Positions 11,763 through 20,509 of a DNA stretch of 64,000 bases are shown one piece after another (the stretch's first letter is position 1; the number at the start of each line of letters is the position of its first letter). The position numbers were made by a program, and so were the translations under genes. The DNA comes from Aureobasidium sp. EXF-3400. Taxonomy: Eukaryota > Ascomycota > Dothideomycetes > Dothideales > Saccotheciaceae. Location of the stretch: NCBI GenBank assembly GCA_024195585.1, contig SWBL01000057.1, forward strand, positions 119,389 through 183,388. Direction: 5' to 3'. The notes below the pieces were generated by a model. It was not told the DNA's origin, searched no databases, and worked only from the letters and a program-made list of their open reading frames with translations.

Positions 11763-12945
11763 ACGACCTTTGAATGTTTGGACCCAGGCGTAGTGGAGTC
11801 ACGATTTCTTATGGGAACCTCTCACACTTTCCAAAAGGGAAGCACGTTTTTGTTTAAAGTAGCATTGACCTTTGACACGAACATAATGGATATGATCTGT
11901 TTCTTTTCAATCTTTCATTTCATGCACGCACTCGGGTGAGAGCTCGCGGACGATTGTGCCCTCTTTGAGTCACCTTCGCCGTAACCAGCATTTTGTTTGG
12001 CTGATTCGAACCGGACTTGTCTGGTGGAGTCGGTGCTGCAGTAAACTGTCTATCATACAATAATCTCATTGTATCAAGAGCGAGTGTATCGAGCACTGAG
12101 ACTACAACATCATGGTCACAACTCTGGTTATTATTTGTTGCCAGTGTGGTCGATAAATTCCATGGATTTCAGACATCTTTTACACATGGCACTCAAAGTA
12201 GCTGGAATAATGTATGAAACTACATTAGATGTAGATACTGTATGTCAGAAACATGTCAACCAATTTTGGTTAGATGAATAGCTGTATAGCGTCGTCGTCG
12301 TCGCTTCGAAGTTAGTACCAGGGTGATAAGCGCAGCAAAGCTTACGCTTACTCAGCATCGATGCTAGATCTTTGATTGGTTAGATCTTATCTCGGAGATA
12401 AGATCTAGATCACCGATCAGGCAGAGTCACGTAACTAGGTAGCGACGCGTGAAGCCAGCCACCTATTAGACGCGCTTCTTAACTATCTACCAACCACCTC
12501 TACATAACCATATTAATTACAGACCTAATTTGTTTCCCAACGTGTAGAGCGTACCTTGTTACCCTATTCTCAACCCTTGTATCTGCTAAGATGGAGGACA
12601 GGGTAGCAGTGATGGCTGCCATGATTTGGCATTGACATGGTATAGCTGTTACATCAAACATATAGCTATATAGCTGGCATACATTACATGAAGCTCAGAT
12701 TTCAGACATTTCATGGAACGACCACACTGTTTGTTGCAATGATTATTTGTCCAGGGTCGTGCTACATACCAGGTCGCGGATATATCTCCGCGATATCGTG
12801 TTGGATACGATGTATACGAAGTGACGCACTTTTCCCCATGAAACATTGGCAGTCGCGACCGACGCGATTGACAAGGTGAACGGAACAGCTGCAATATCCA
12901 AGCACAAACCTCACATTCTGGATATCTGCTGGGACGAAAGACACA
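11763..12945. other. intergenic between NTF2-like gene and palC
   Basis: No gene was recognised in this 1.18 kb. It holds a GATA-containing palindrome at 12381-12407, a short GTCGTC run near 12291-12303 and otherwise AT-leaning sequence. Confidence 0.4.
12381..12407. promoter_or_regulatory. perfect palindrome with paired GATA sites
   Basis: The arms TAGATCTTATCTC and its exact reverse complement are separated by a single G. The palindrome therefore contains AGATAA on both strands, back to back. It lies 539 bp before the palC start codon and about 620 bp after the preceding stop. Fungal GATA factors recognise HGATAR, and close pairs bind best. Function is inferred. Confidence 0.45.
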
Positions 12946-14456
12946 ATGCCCTACCCCTTCGCATTACCGACGACATCGTCAACGTCACTGGAAGCCTTTA
13001 TCAACAGCCCAAGCCATCCCTCTCTACCCCTCAGTGCAACAACGCAACGATCAATCCTCCGTGACGCTCTTAAGAAGCACAAACGACTACCTCCTACACA
13101 ACAATCAGCTCACTTGGGCGTCGTCCAGGATGCAATAAACGGCTATCTTCCATACGCACTAGGCATCGCATCAGCAATATCTTCAGGCAGGATAAACGAG
13201 GAGCCTGTGACAGTCTCAAGTGCAAAGCAATTGCAGACAGAATGGCGTCTGACTCTGTCAGCAACATTACCAGGCCGGGAACCGCCTCGACCGCCGTTGG
13301 CAGGAATATATAACGACGTTGCATTTGTACTGCAAACACTCGCATACATTCAAGTACAACAAGCACGCTCCCAACTCCAAATCCTCTACTCATCAAACAT
13401 ACCCTCGACGGATCGCCGGACCGCAGCAATTGGATCAGCTATGAAGTACCTCCTCGAAGCAAATTCAATCCACAACTATATTCTGAATTTGCATACCCAA
13501 GATCCAGCTTCTGCACCTCTAGACACAGTAAACTCAACACAAGTTGCGCTCGCAGCCCTGAGTCTCGCAGAAGCAACCTTGATCACAGTACTCAAGGATG
13601 ACCCATACACTACCGCCGTCATCCAGGCTAGAAACAAGGACGACAAGGAATGGATGATCTCAGCTCCCAGCATTCCCAAAGTCCGCGCTCATCTCTTTGC
13701 CCGTCTGTGTCTCTGTGCCTCAGATCACGCCCAAAGAGCAGCCGCCTCTTTAGCCCCTGGAATCGGTGCTTTGGACTCCTCGCTACTAAACTATGTCGAT
13801 GATCTTCGTCGTACTTCTCGTGCGAAAGCTGCTAGGTTCTTGGCTTGTGATGCCGAAGCAACGGGAAAGACTGGAGAAGCAATTGCGTATCTGCGAGGCG
13901 CGAGGCGAGAGCTGGGATTGGCGCCGTTGGAGCAAGATGCCAGCAAACGCAGAGGCTGGAAAGGACTCAAACAGACATTCGCCGAGAAGCGTGAAGACAG
14001 GAAAGTCGAGAAGGGTTCTGATGATTGGGGTCTGGATGCGGGTAAGCTTGAAGAGGCGAGGGTATTGGAGTGGCTAGAGGTGAAATGGGTGAAGTTGAAT
14101 GATACGGTGAGTGGCTGTTGTCCCCAATCTGCGCTTGCTCCTATCTCGCGAAGTGGAAGAGCGATACTAATCCGGGGCAAACACAGATCAATACTCAGCT
14201 CATACCTCCGAGTGAACCACTCATGGCAACAATGCCTTCGGGTCGCGAGTATCACTCGCCGAAACCATTCTCGCCGCCTTCCCTAGATGCGTCTCTTCTG
14301 GCTCGTCTTCGCGCCCCTATTGATCCTCATCAAAACGCATTCACGGGCGACGAAGACGACAGCGGTGACGAGACTATAGCTCGGGAACCAGCAGGCGTCC
14401 CTGGAGCTTTCCCGGGAGCTGCGGCAGCCGGGAATAGCGGAACTGCTTACTACTAG
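12946..14456 (+). CDS. pH-response regulator PalC (BRO1 domain)
   Basis: Predicted component of the ambient-pH (Pal/Rim) pathway, in which BRO1-domain PalC links the plasma-membrane sensor complex to ESCRT-III (Vps32) ahead of PacC processing. Exons are 12946-14106 and 14187-14456, separated by an 80-nt intron (GTGAGT...ACACAG), giving 476 residues, close to the usual size. The BRO1-like region spans roughly residues 1-400 and begins MPYPFALPTTSSTSLEAF, a typical PalC opening. It also has the family-like blocks IYNDVAFVLQTLAYIQVQQAR and KYLLEANSIHNYILN. Exon 2 encodes the short Pro/Ser-rich tail ending in GTAYY. The assignment rests on recognition of the family by reading. Confidence 0.85.
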
Positions 14457-15090
14457 TGGTAATAAGGCGTACACCTACGGGATCGAAGGACTTACAAGCA
14501 CCGAGAACGTACCGTCTGACATTTATGATCACTTACATTCGAGTAAGACTAGAGGTGAATGTGGAACTCTCAGCAGCCGTTGACTTGCTCATGCTATGCT
14601 CTCTTTGCGTCTGTGCAGAATTGACAACAACAGAATAGAGAGTCTGATGCTCTTATAGAGTAGCACGAGCGCAATGTAAAGGCGCAGCAGGTGGGATATG
14701 GCCAAGGGAAATCGATCATCCTTTATCGCAACCACTACCCCGCATGATAGGCCAAGCTTAAATAAGATAAGAGCTCCAGACCACCAGCTGCTTATCTCCT
14801 CGACTGTGAGATACCTGCAGCGGAACACTTTCCGTTCTGCCTATCTCTCTGGACGACCCTTGTACGTCCTGTTGATTGGCCATTGGAAGCTTCATCTTCG
14901 CGTGGTCATGCCCGATACAAAGTAGTACAAGCCGACAGACTTCAAGCCTCTTGCGTGCCCTTATCAAGAACATGTCTACTTCTAACCTCTTGTCCCGAAG
15001 TAAGCAGGATATCTACAGCACAATCCCCCATCCTCAGCCTCGACCATCCTATTCTCTCTATCTCAGAACCATCCACTGGCTTTTCTGAAG
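14457..15090. other. intergenic and promoter of the permease gene
   Basis: No coding region was seen. The notable content is the cluster of GATA sites described separately. Convergent small frames around 14589-14973 look like chance. Confidence 0.4.
14723..14846. promoter_or_regulatory. cluster of four GATA-factor sites before the permease
   Basis: HGATAR matches lie at 14723-14728 (minus), 14765-14771 (AGATAAG, plus), 14791-14797 (AGATAAG, minus) and 14841-14846 (minus). They are 245-368 bp upstream of the permease ATG. The two AGATAAG sites form an inverted pair 19 nt apart. AreA-type nitrogen regulators act through such clusters at permease genes, so nitrogen control of the downstream transporter is a reasonable inference. 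Confidence 0.5.
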
Positions 15091-16869
15091 ATGGCGCAAC
15101 GCACTTCATCAACACGCAAAAGCGTTGGTCAGGAAGCTGTCACATCGATACTGCCTCAAGGCGACATACCCTACGACCCCAAACATACTTGGAATCAGGA
15201 TGAAGAAACACTAGCGGCTTTGGGCTATAAGCCAGAGTTCAAAAGAGAGTTCAATCTCTGGACGACTTTTTGTGTCAGCTTCGCTGTATTGGGTCTCTTG
15301 CCTAGTTTCGCGAGTACGCTATATTATGGCATGGGATACGCTGGAACTGCTGGCATGACTTGGGGCTGGCTGGTCGCTATGATAGGCATTCAATCTGTCG
15401 CCGCTTCGATGGCTGAACTCTGCTCTTCCATGCCCACCTCTGGCGGACTCTACTACGCCTCTGCCGTTCTTGCACCACCCGGCTGGGGCCCTCTCGCCGC
15501 CTGGATCACAGGCTGGTCCAACTGGATGGGTCAAGTTACTGGTGCTCCATCTGTGAACTACGGCACTGCTGCTATGACTTTGGCTGCAGCATCCATCGCC
15601 TATCCTTCCTTTACACCGCAGAACTATCAGGTCTATCTCCTTACGGTGCTGCTTATGACTATCCATGCTTGCATGGCCAGTTTGCCGACCAAGACTATTG
15701 CGAGGGTCAACAGTTTTGGCAGCTCGTTTAACATTGTGGCATTGATTGTTGTCATAATTCTTATTCCTGCAGGCACGAATAGGCAAGAGAAGGATCTACC
15801 AAGATTCACACCCAGCAAAGAGGTTTGGGGCGATATCTACGCTGGGACAGACTTCCCTGCTGGTGTCAGTATCTTGATGAGTTTTATCGGTGTGATATGG
15901 ACGATGAGTGGGTATGTTACCACCACGCTTTCTTGTGCTCGTTGAAGAATCACTTGCTGACGTCCTAATAGCTACGACTCACCCTTCCATCTAGCAGAAG
16001 AATGCAGCAACGCCGCCATTGCCTCTCCTCGAGCAATCTTCCTCACCTCAGCCGTCGGCGGCACCTTCGGCTGGTTCCTCCAACTCGTCGTCGCATATAC
16101 CGTGGTCTCCATTCCCGACGCCCTAGAATCCGACTTGGGTCAACCCTTCGCCGCCTACCTCGTTCAAGTGATGCCTCAAAGAACCGTACTGGCTATCCTC
16201 GCCCTCACCATCATCGCTGGCTTTTTCATGGGACAGGGTTGCATGATTGCCGCTTCTCGGGTTACTTTTGCCTACGCCAGAGATGATTGTTTCCCTTTCA
16301 GCAAGATTTGGAAACAAGTTAATCAGAGGACGAAAACGCCTGTTAATGCGGTGTGGCTTAATACTTCTGTGGGATGTATTATGTTGCTGCTTATCTTTGG
16401 AGGCCCCCTTGCTGCAGGCGCGATGTTTAGCATCGGTGCTATTGCTGCTTTTGTGGCCTTCACTACACCGATCTTTATCCGTGTGTTTTTTGTTGGCAAT
16501 CGCTTTCGTCCTGGCCCTTGGAACTTGGGAAGACTTTCTATTCCTATTGGTATGGTGGCATCGGCTTTCGTCATCCTCATGGTGCCGATATTGTGTTTCC
16601 CGGCTGTGGTTGGAAGCAACTTGACGGTGCAGACTATGAATTGGACTTGTGTGGTTTATGGGGGGCCGATGGTTATTGTGATGGTTTGGTGGGTTGTGGG
16701 TGCGAGAAAGTGGTTTAAGGGGCCGAAGGTTAATGTGCAGCATATGATGCTGGGTAGGGAAATGGAGGGTGCTGATGTTTTGATTGGTGAGGATGTGGGT
16801 GCTGGAGAGATGGAGGATAGAGGTGTTATTGATGGGAAGGCTGCTGAGGCTGGGAAGGGTATGGAGTAG
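15091..16869 (+). CDS. APC-family amino acid/GABA/choline permease
   Basis: Plasma-membrane (or vacuolar) proton-coupled transporter of the amino acid-polyamine-organocation superfamily, about 572 residues. Exons are 15091-15911 and 15972-16869, with a 60-nt intron whose end reads CTAATAG. About 12 hydrophobic spans are visible, beginning near residue 55. Conserved landmarks include SMPTSGGLYYASAVLAPP, the GWSNWMGQ segment, FIGVIWTMSGYDSPFHLAEE across the splice site, and RVTFAYARDDCFPFSKIW. These match the GABA (Uga4) and choline (Hnm1) permease group better than general amino acid permeases, but the substrate cannot be read from sequence. The N- and C-terminal tails are hydrophilic, as usual; the C-terminal tail is Glu/Gly-rich. 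Upstream GATA sites suggest nitrogen regulation. Confidence 0.88.
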
Positions 16870-17354
16870 AGGGCACTTGAGGAGTGAGGGGTTGTATGCT
16901 TACAATGTAAACGCTTCAGGTGTTGATACTCACAAAGTCTCAAGCGAGTCTTGACAGTCCTCTTCATCCTTTCGAGATCCTGCTTTCTCTGTTCTCCAAG
17001 AGCGAAGTGCGTTCTGTATCAATCTTCATACAAATGCCCAAGATCTACAGTACTATCAATCCGTGCGCCAAAGAATGTAGATCCTATGTGTAGAACTCAT
17101 GCAAGCCTGCGGTTGACGAACATCCCGTACATTCGGTCGAGGAACCGACAATTCTGCAGTAAAGGGTTCTCTTGTACCAGCGATGGATGACACCATTGAA
17201 GTCATGCTTGAGACGCCCGGCACCCAAGGACGAGCGACAGCACATCCTTAGCGCGGTCCTAGCCACGGTAAACACGCGCGTTACACCTCCGCACGAAAAG
17301 GGTAGATTCTGGACCAATCAACACTACTAGGTAGATTTTGAGCATGTAACGAAT
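16870..17354. other. intergenic after the permease
   Basis: No gene was recognised. This begins a 5.4 kb stretch without conventional genes that runs to the 3' end of the GT2 gene. Confidence 0.4.
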
Positions 17355-17402
17355 CCTGAAGGTGAACGTGATGAGCAAATGCTCATCACGTTCACCTCCA
17401 GG
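17355..17402. repeat. 48-nt near-perfect inverted repeat
   Basis: Two 23-nt arms (17355-17377 and 17380-17402) are separated only by AA and differ at a single pair. The inner 17 nt of each arm match exactly (left arm core GGTGAACGTGATGAGCA). It lies 289 bp before the first microprotein start codon. It could fold as a cruciform or RNA hairpin, or be a two-fold symmetric protein site. No other copy was seen in the window. Confidence 0.85.
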
Positions 17403-17473
17403 GCTCTGGAGTGCCGCGTTTTTCCTCACTATCAGCCTCTTGGCCTTGAGCGGCTTCCACGATGTTCTCGAGG

Positions 17474-17481
17474 ATTTAAAT
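17474..17481 (+). promoter_or_regulatory. TATA-like box before microprotein gene A
   Basis: ATTTAAAT lies about 210 bp upstream of the ATG of microprotein A. The two other members of the family have TATA-like sequences 150 and 124 bp before their start codons. Weak evidence alone; the shared layout gives it some weight. Confidence 0.3.
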
Positions 17482-17568
17482 TCGGGTTCCCTGAGCGTTC
17501 ATCTCGATCATTACCCACAACACATCACACACCAACTGTCTTCCACCTCCCTACCAGAAGACCAAGAA

Positions 17569-17671
17569 GATTTACTCGAAGCCTCCCAAGAATATCTGCT
17601 CGAAGTCTATCGGTACATCTACTCGATACCTATCAAACATCTACTCGAGATCCGTCAGAACATCTACTCGA
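17569..17671 (+). repeat. five-copy ~23-bp degenerate direct repeat
   Basis: The core (C/G)AT(C/T)TACTCGA and close variants begin at 17569, 17593, 17616, 17638 and 17661, a spacing of 24, 23, 22 and 23 bp. The third, fourth and fifth cores are identical (CATCTACTCGA). The spacing is not a multiple of three, so this is not a coding repeat. The array occupies the probable transcribed leader of microprotein A and ends 20 bp before its ATG. Confidence 0.8.
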
Positions 17672-17690
17672 AGCCTTTGACTACCTGATC

Positions 17691-17869
17691 ATGGCCATAC
17701 AATTCGACCCTTTCAGCTTCGGCGTCGCAACCTTTGCTCTCGCCGTTGCGGTCATGCAACTTTACTGGAACCGGCCCCAGCGTCAAGGCACTGTGAGTTA
17801 TCTGCTACTTTTTTTATTCCGTACTGTTTCTGACCGTTTACGTAGCAACACGCGGGTAGTCATGCCTGA
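17691..17869 (+). CDS. single-span membrane microprotein A (two exons)
   Basis: Candidate gene for a 41-residue protein of unknown function. Exon 1 is 17691-17792 and exon 2 is 17846-17869, with a 53-nt intron (GTGAGT...CGTAG). A short polar N-terminus (MAIQFDP) precedes a hydrophobic span at about residues 8-26 with the motif FALAVAVMQLYWNRPQ; a polar tail ends in HA. A second copy at 20333-20509 has exactly the same exon lengths and intron position. Over the first 30 codons the two differ at eight codons synonymously and at only three amino acids, two of them Val/Ile. That pattern is hard to explain without coding constraint. Membrane location is predicted. It could be the surviving start of a longer gene, but the matching stop codons argue against this. 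Confidence 0.6.
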
Positions 17870-18438
17870 TCATCGCAACATCAAGTTCCAAATCATCGAC
17901 TCGTATGCGCAAACTAAATACAACATACATTTACAACTCGGCGATCACGGAGCTGGTTCCTAAGGCTTGTGGGAAAGAGTGGAGGGCGTTGCATAATACC
18001 CGGCTTGGAGACTGTCCTTCCCCGAATTCCTCTCAATTCTGTCTTTTTGGCTTCTCTGTTCATATCTGATTGTTTCCTGACTCCGCTCTTTTGGATCTTG
18101 TATGAGTACCACAATAGAACCTGTCTTGTTTTTCCCATCGCTACCCTTAACTTCGCTGGCTGTCTAACCCATAGCATCGCATGACAGTTCCCAAGTGCTA
18201 GACTTGAAGCATTTAGTCTGTGTGAAAAGGTGAGATACCTCGAGCAAAATGCAACAGGTGTAAGAGACTCATGCTACGAAGTCCGGCCGCGAAGCTTGTG
18301 ATTTCCGTGACCGATACTCACTGTACGGACCCTTAGATCTTATGTTCTCAATACCGTAAACGTGTCAAGGTTACCTGATCAAGTGTGGCTTACCGAATAA
18401 TTCGTTCCTTAGTAGTCGAACCTCTCTTGAGCATCGTT

Positions 18439-18464
18439 ATAATATTTTGGTATAACATTTTGGT
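18439..18464 (+). repeat. 13-bp tandem duplication
   Basis: ATAATATTTTGGT is followed at once by ATAACATTTTGGT, one mismatch. It lies between microprotein genes A and C in AT-rich sequence. No function is inferred. Confidence 0.7.
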
Positions 18465-18631
18465 ATGTAAGCACTCGTATGCCAAGTGCTCACTTCTTCC
18501 CCAGTTTCTCGTGGGCACTGCCACACTCAATGATGCCATTTGAGGAACGCACGGTCCTCAATCCATCACAAACCGCCCGTCCGTTAGCTGGCAGCTGCAG
18601 ACCATAGGTATGCCACCGGCGGCGCCTCTGC

Positions 18632-18638
18632 TATAAGA
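18632..18638 (+). promoter_or_regulatory. TATA-like box before microprotein gene C
   Basis: TATAAGA in the context GCTATAAGATG lies 157 bp before the candidate start codon of microprotein C. The context resembles GCTATAAATTG before copy B. Confidence 0.3.
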
Positions 18639-18788
18639 TGTCGATGACCCTTCACGGATTCACCACCTGTCCATTCCTACAACAAGCGCTTCTTATCTTT
18701 GCTAATACTCCTTTTCGTCCTTCGATACATCCTCGCGACAGAGGACCGCGCTGTCCCGGACTCTTCACATATACTTAAACCTGCAATC

Positions 18789-19009
18789 ATGAATGCCGAT
18801 TTGATCCTTGGCACCATTCAGACCGTTTTCTCCATACTGGCTGTAGGCATCGCCGCCGTCCAACTTCTTCAGCAATGGCCTCGACCTCACGCTTTGGTAA
18901 ATTCTCCTCCGACTTTTCCCTTCCTGAGCAATAAGTGATTGACGTTTGTCGATGATAGAACAATGATGGTTTTCGGGAACCCGCTCCGGCCCGAGTGGTT
19001 CGGGAGTGA
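18789..19009 (+). CDS. possible divergent microprotein C (two exons)
   Basis: Candidate 52-residue protein of unknown function. Exon 1 is 18789-18896 and exon 2 is 18959-19009, with a 62-nt intron (GTAAAT...GATAG). As in copies A and B, a short N-terminus starting MN is followed by one hydrophobic span and then a (V/M)QL...W.RP motif; here the segment reads IAAVQLLQQWPRPHAL. The intron again falls a few codons after that motif. The polar tail (NNDGFREPAPARVVRE) is longer than in A and B. Sequence similarity to A and B is weak, so membership rests on shared layout and position between them. Confidence 0.35.
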
Positions 19010-20202
19010 AACGGCTTGTAGATCTGGGGTAAGCGAGAGCTTGACTGTATCTGGATGAGCACCAGGCTAATCTTGCCGTTCAGTTCCCTGATGCATCCTG
19101 AAAACACGACCGATGGTTGTAACGGCGCGATAGAACGAGTATATTGTAGATGGATCGTTGTTTACATTAGGTGGTTGTATGATCTTTTCACGTCCCGGAA
19201 AACTATGCCTGGATAAATCCATTTGATACAAGGCCATGACCGTCCAGGTGCGAGTGATTTTGGCTCTGCTGAATCAGACGCCCATTGGTCTAGGAGGGCT
19301 GGAAGCTGAGTGGCAAATGCAAGACATCCAGGCAACCTGCTGCGCAGAGGCATTTGACATATGTGACGACTCTTGAATACTTGCTTGGTTGGAACATCAA
19401 GACAGACCGAGATAAGATTGCTGTTTGTGGTCGACCCCCAGACATTATTTGTTTCGGATGCAGGGAATAAACGCTAATTGTGCCGGCTTGGCAAGTGCTA
19501 CTCCCTCTCCCTCCCTCGCCTCCCAGTTCGTCTCTCTCTCACAACTGCCCCTCAGCCAACGCATCTCGTCATTTCTCATGACCGCGCGCCAATGGCATAT
19601 TGGCTCTCCTGATACTGACCAGTCGGATGAACTCGATTCTGGGGCAACACATCTGTTGTTTACTGCCCCTCATTCCCTGAGCTTACGCATGCCCCACTGT
19701 GTCTGCTGCCATCTCGCGGCTATTCAGCCCAAGACGCGTTGGGACTATAGCTCTGTCTGGTCCTGTCGCAGATATACTGTCCCACGACCAAGTAACAACT
19801 CGTTCCGCGTTGCTGTCCGCGTATCGATACAAATACTGTACGAGGTCTTAGTCGATAACTGAATTCCTCAGCACGTTGGCAATTGTAAGCTAGTATTTTC
19901 CTTAAAACATCGCCTCTGTATACATCAAGCTGTCTCCAGCTGCCTAGCAACTTGCTGGGTCAAGAGCGATCGTGCACATGAGCGATGGGAGGGTCTAGAC
20001 CTCGAGCTACCGAATCGGTACCTGACAGGAAGCTCGATGGGTCGCAGACGTATCATTCGGAATCTTGAATCTGCACCTCTGGTCCCCCACCTCTCACAGC
20101 ACGATGCATGGTGAGGAAGTGAAAAATTTTCGCGTTGGTCGCTCGTTACAACCACCGAGTATTCGGGACTCGTGGGTGGCTAAGCCTTGACAGGCTCCTA
20201 GC
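19010..20202. other. intergenic between microproteins C and B
   Basis: No gene was recognised. A frame at 19425-19862 lacks an ATG (it begins GTG), has no domain-like content and is not supported. Confidence 0.4.
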
Positions 20203-20209
20203 TATAAAT
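20203..20209 (+). promoter_or_regulatory. TATA box before microprotein gene B
   Basis: TATAAAT (in GCTATAAATTG) lies 130 bp before the start codon of microprotein B, a normal distance for a fungal core promoter with a leader of about 100 nt. Confidence 0.4.
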
Positions 20210-20332
20210 TGCTGGTCATCACCAAGTCCGAGCCCCTCCTGATCGAATATACAGAAAGCTCCATCACTTTAGCAGATCACATTCCACTAATCTTATACAC
20301 CAAACCAACTAAGATCCATCTATCTCGTCGTC

Positions 20333-20509
20333 ATGAACATACAATTCGACCCCTTCAGCTTTGGCATTGCAACATTCGCTCTCGCGATTGCGGTCATGCA
20401 GCTTTACTGGAACCGGCCTCAAAATCACAACTCCGTGCGTCAACAATGCTATTGTTTGATATCATCCTCATCTGACGACAAATAGCAATCCTTGGATGCT
20501 CATGTCTGA
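20333..20509 (+). CDS. single-span membrane microprotein B (two exons)
   Basis: Candidate gene for a 41-residue protein, the close relative of the copy at 17691-17869. Exon 1 is 20333-20434 (102 nt, as in copy A), the intron 51 nt (GTGCGT...AATAG) and exon 2 20486-20509 (24 nt, as in copy A). The N-terminus starts MNIQFDP and leads into a hydrophobic span with FALAIAVMQLYWNRPQ, then a polar tail ending in DAHV. The 3' flanks of A and B also share short blocks such as CAACATACAT (17921-17930 and 20528-20537), as expected of an old duplication. Function is unknown; I can place it only as a predicted small membrane protein. Confidence 0.6.

Noticed and set aside
11980..12020. tRNA gene from GATTCGAACC
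   Set aside because: No A-box upstream and no cloverleaf could be drawn.
17569..17671. Short CRISPR-like array
   Set aside because: Period of 23 bp leaves spacers of about 12 bp, copies are degenerate, and the host is a eukaryote.
17362..17688. 108-codon frame ahead of microprotein A as a gene
   Set aside because: It begins inside the palindrome, uses a GTG start and its repeated part has a 22-24 bp period unrelated to codons; it is better seen as leader DNA.
19425..19862. 145-codon frame as a gene
   Set aside because: GTG start, no recognisable features and no coding-like neighbours.
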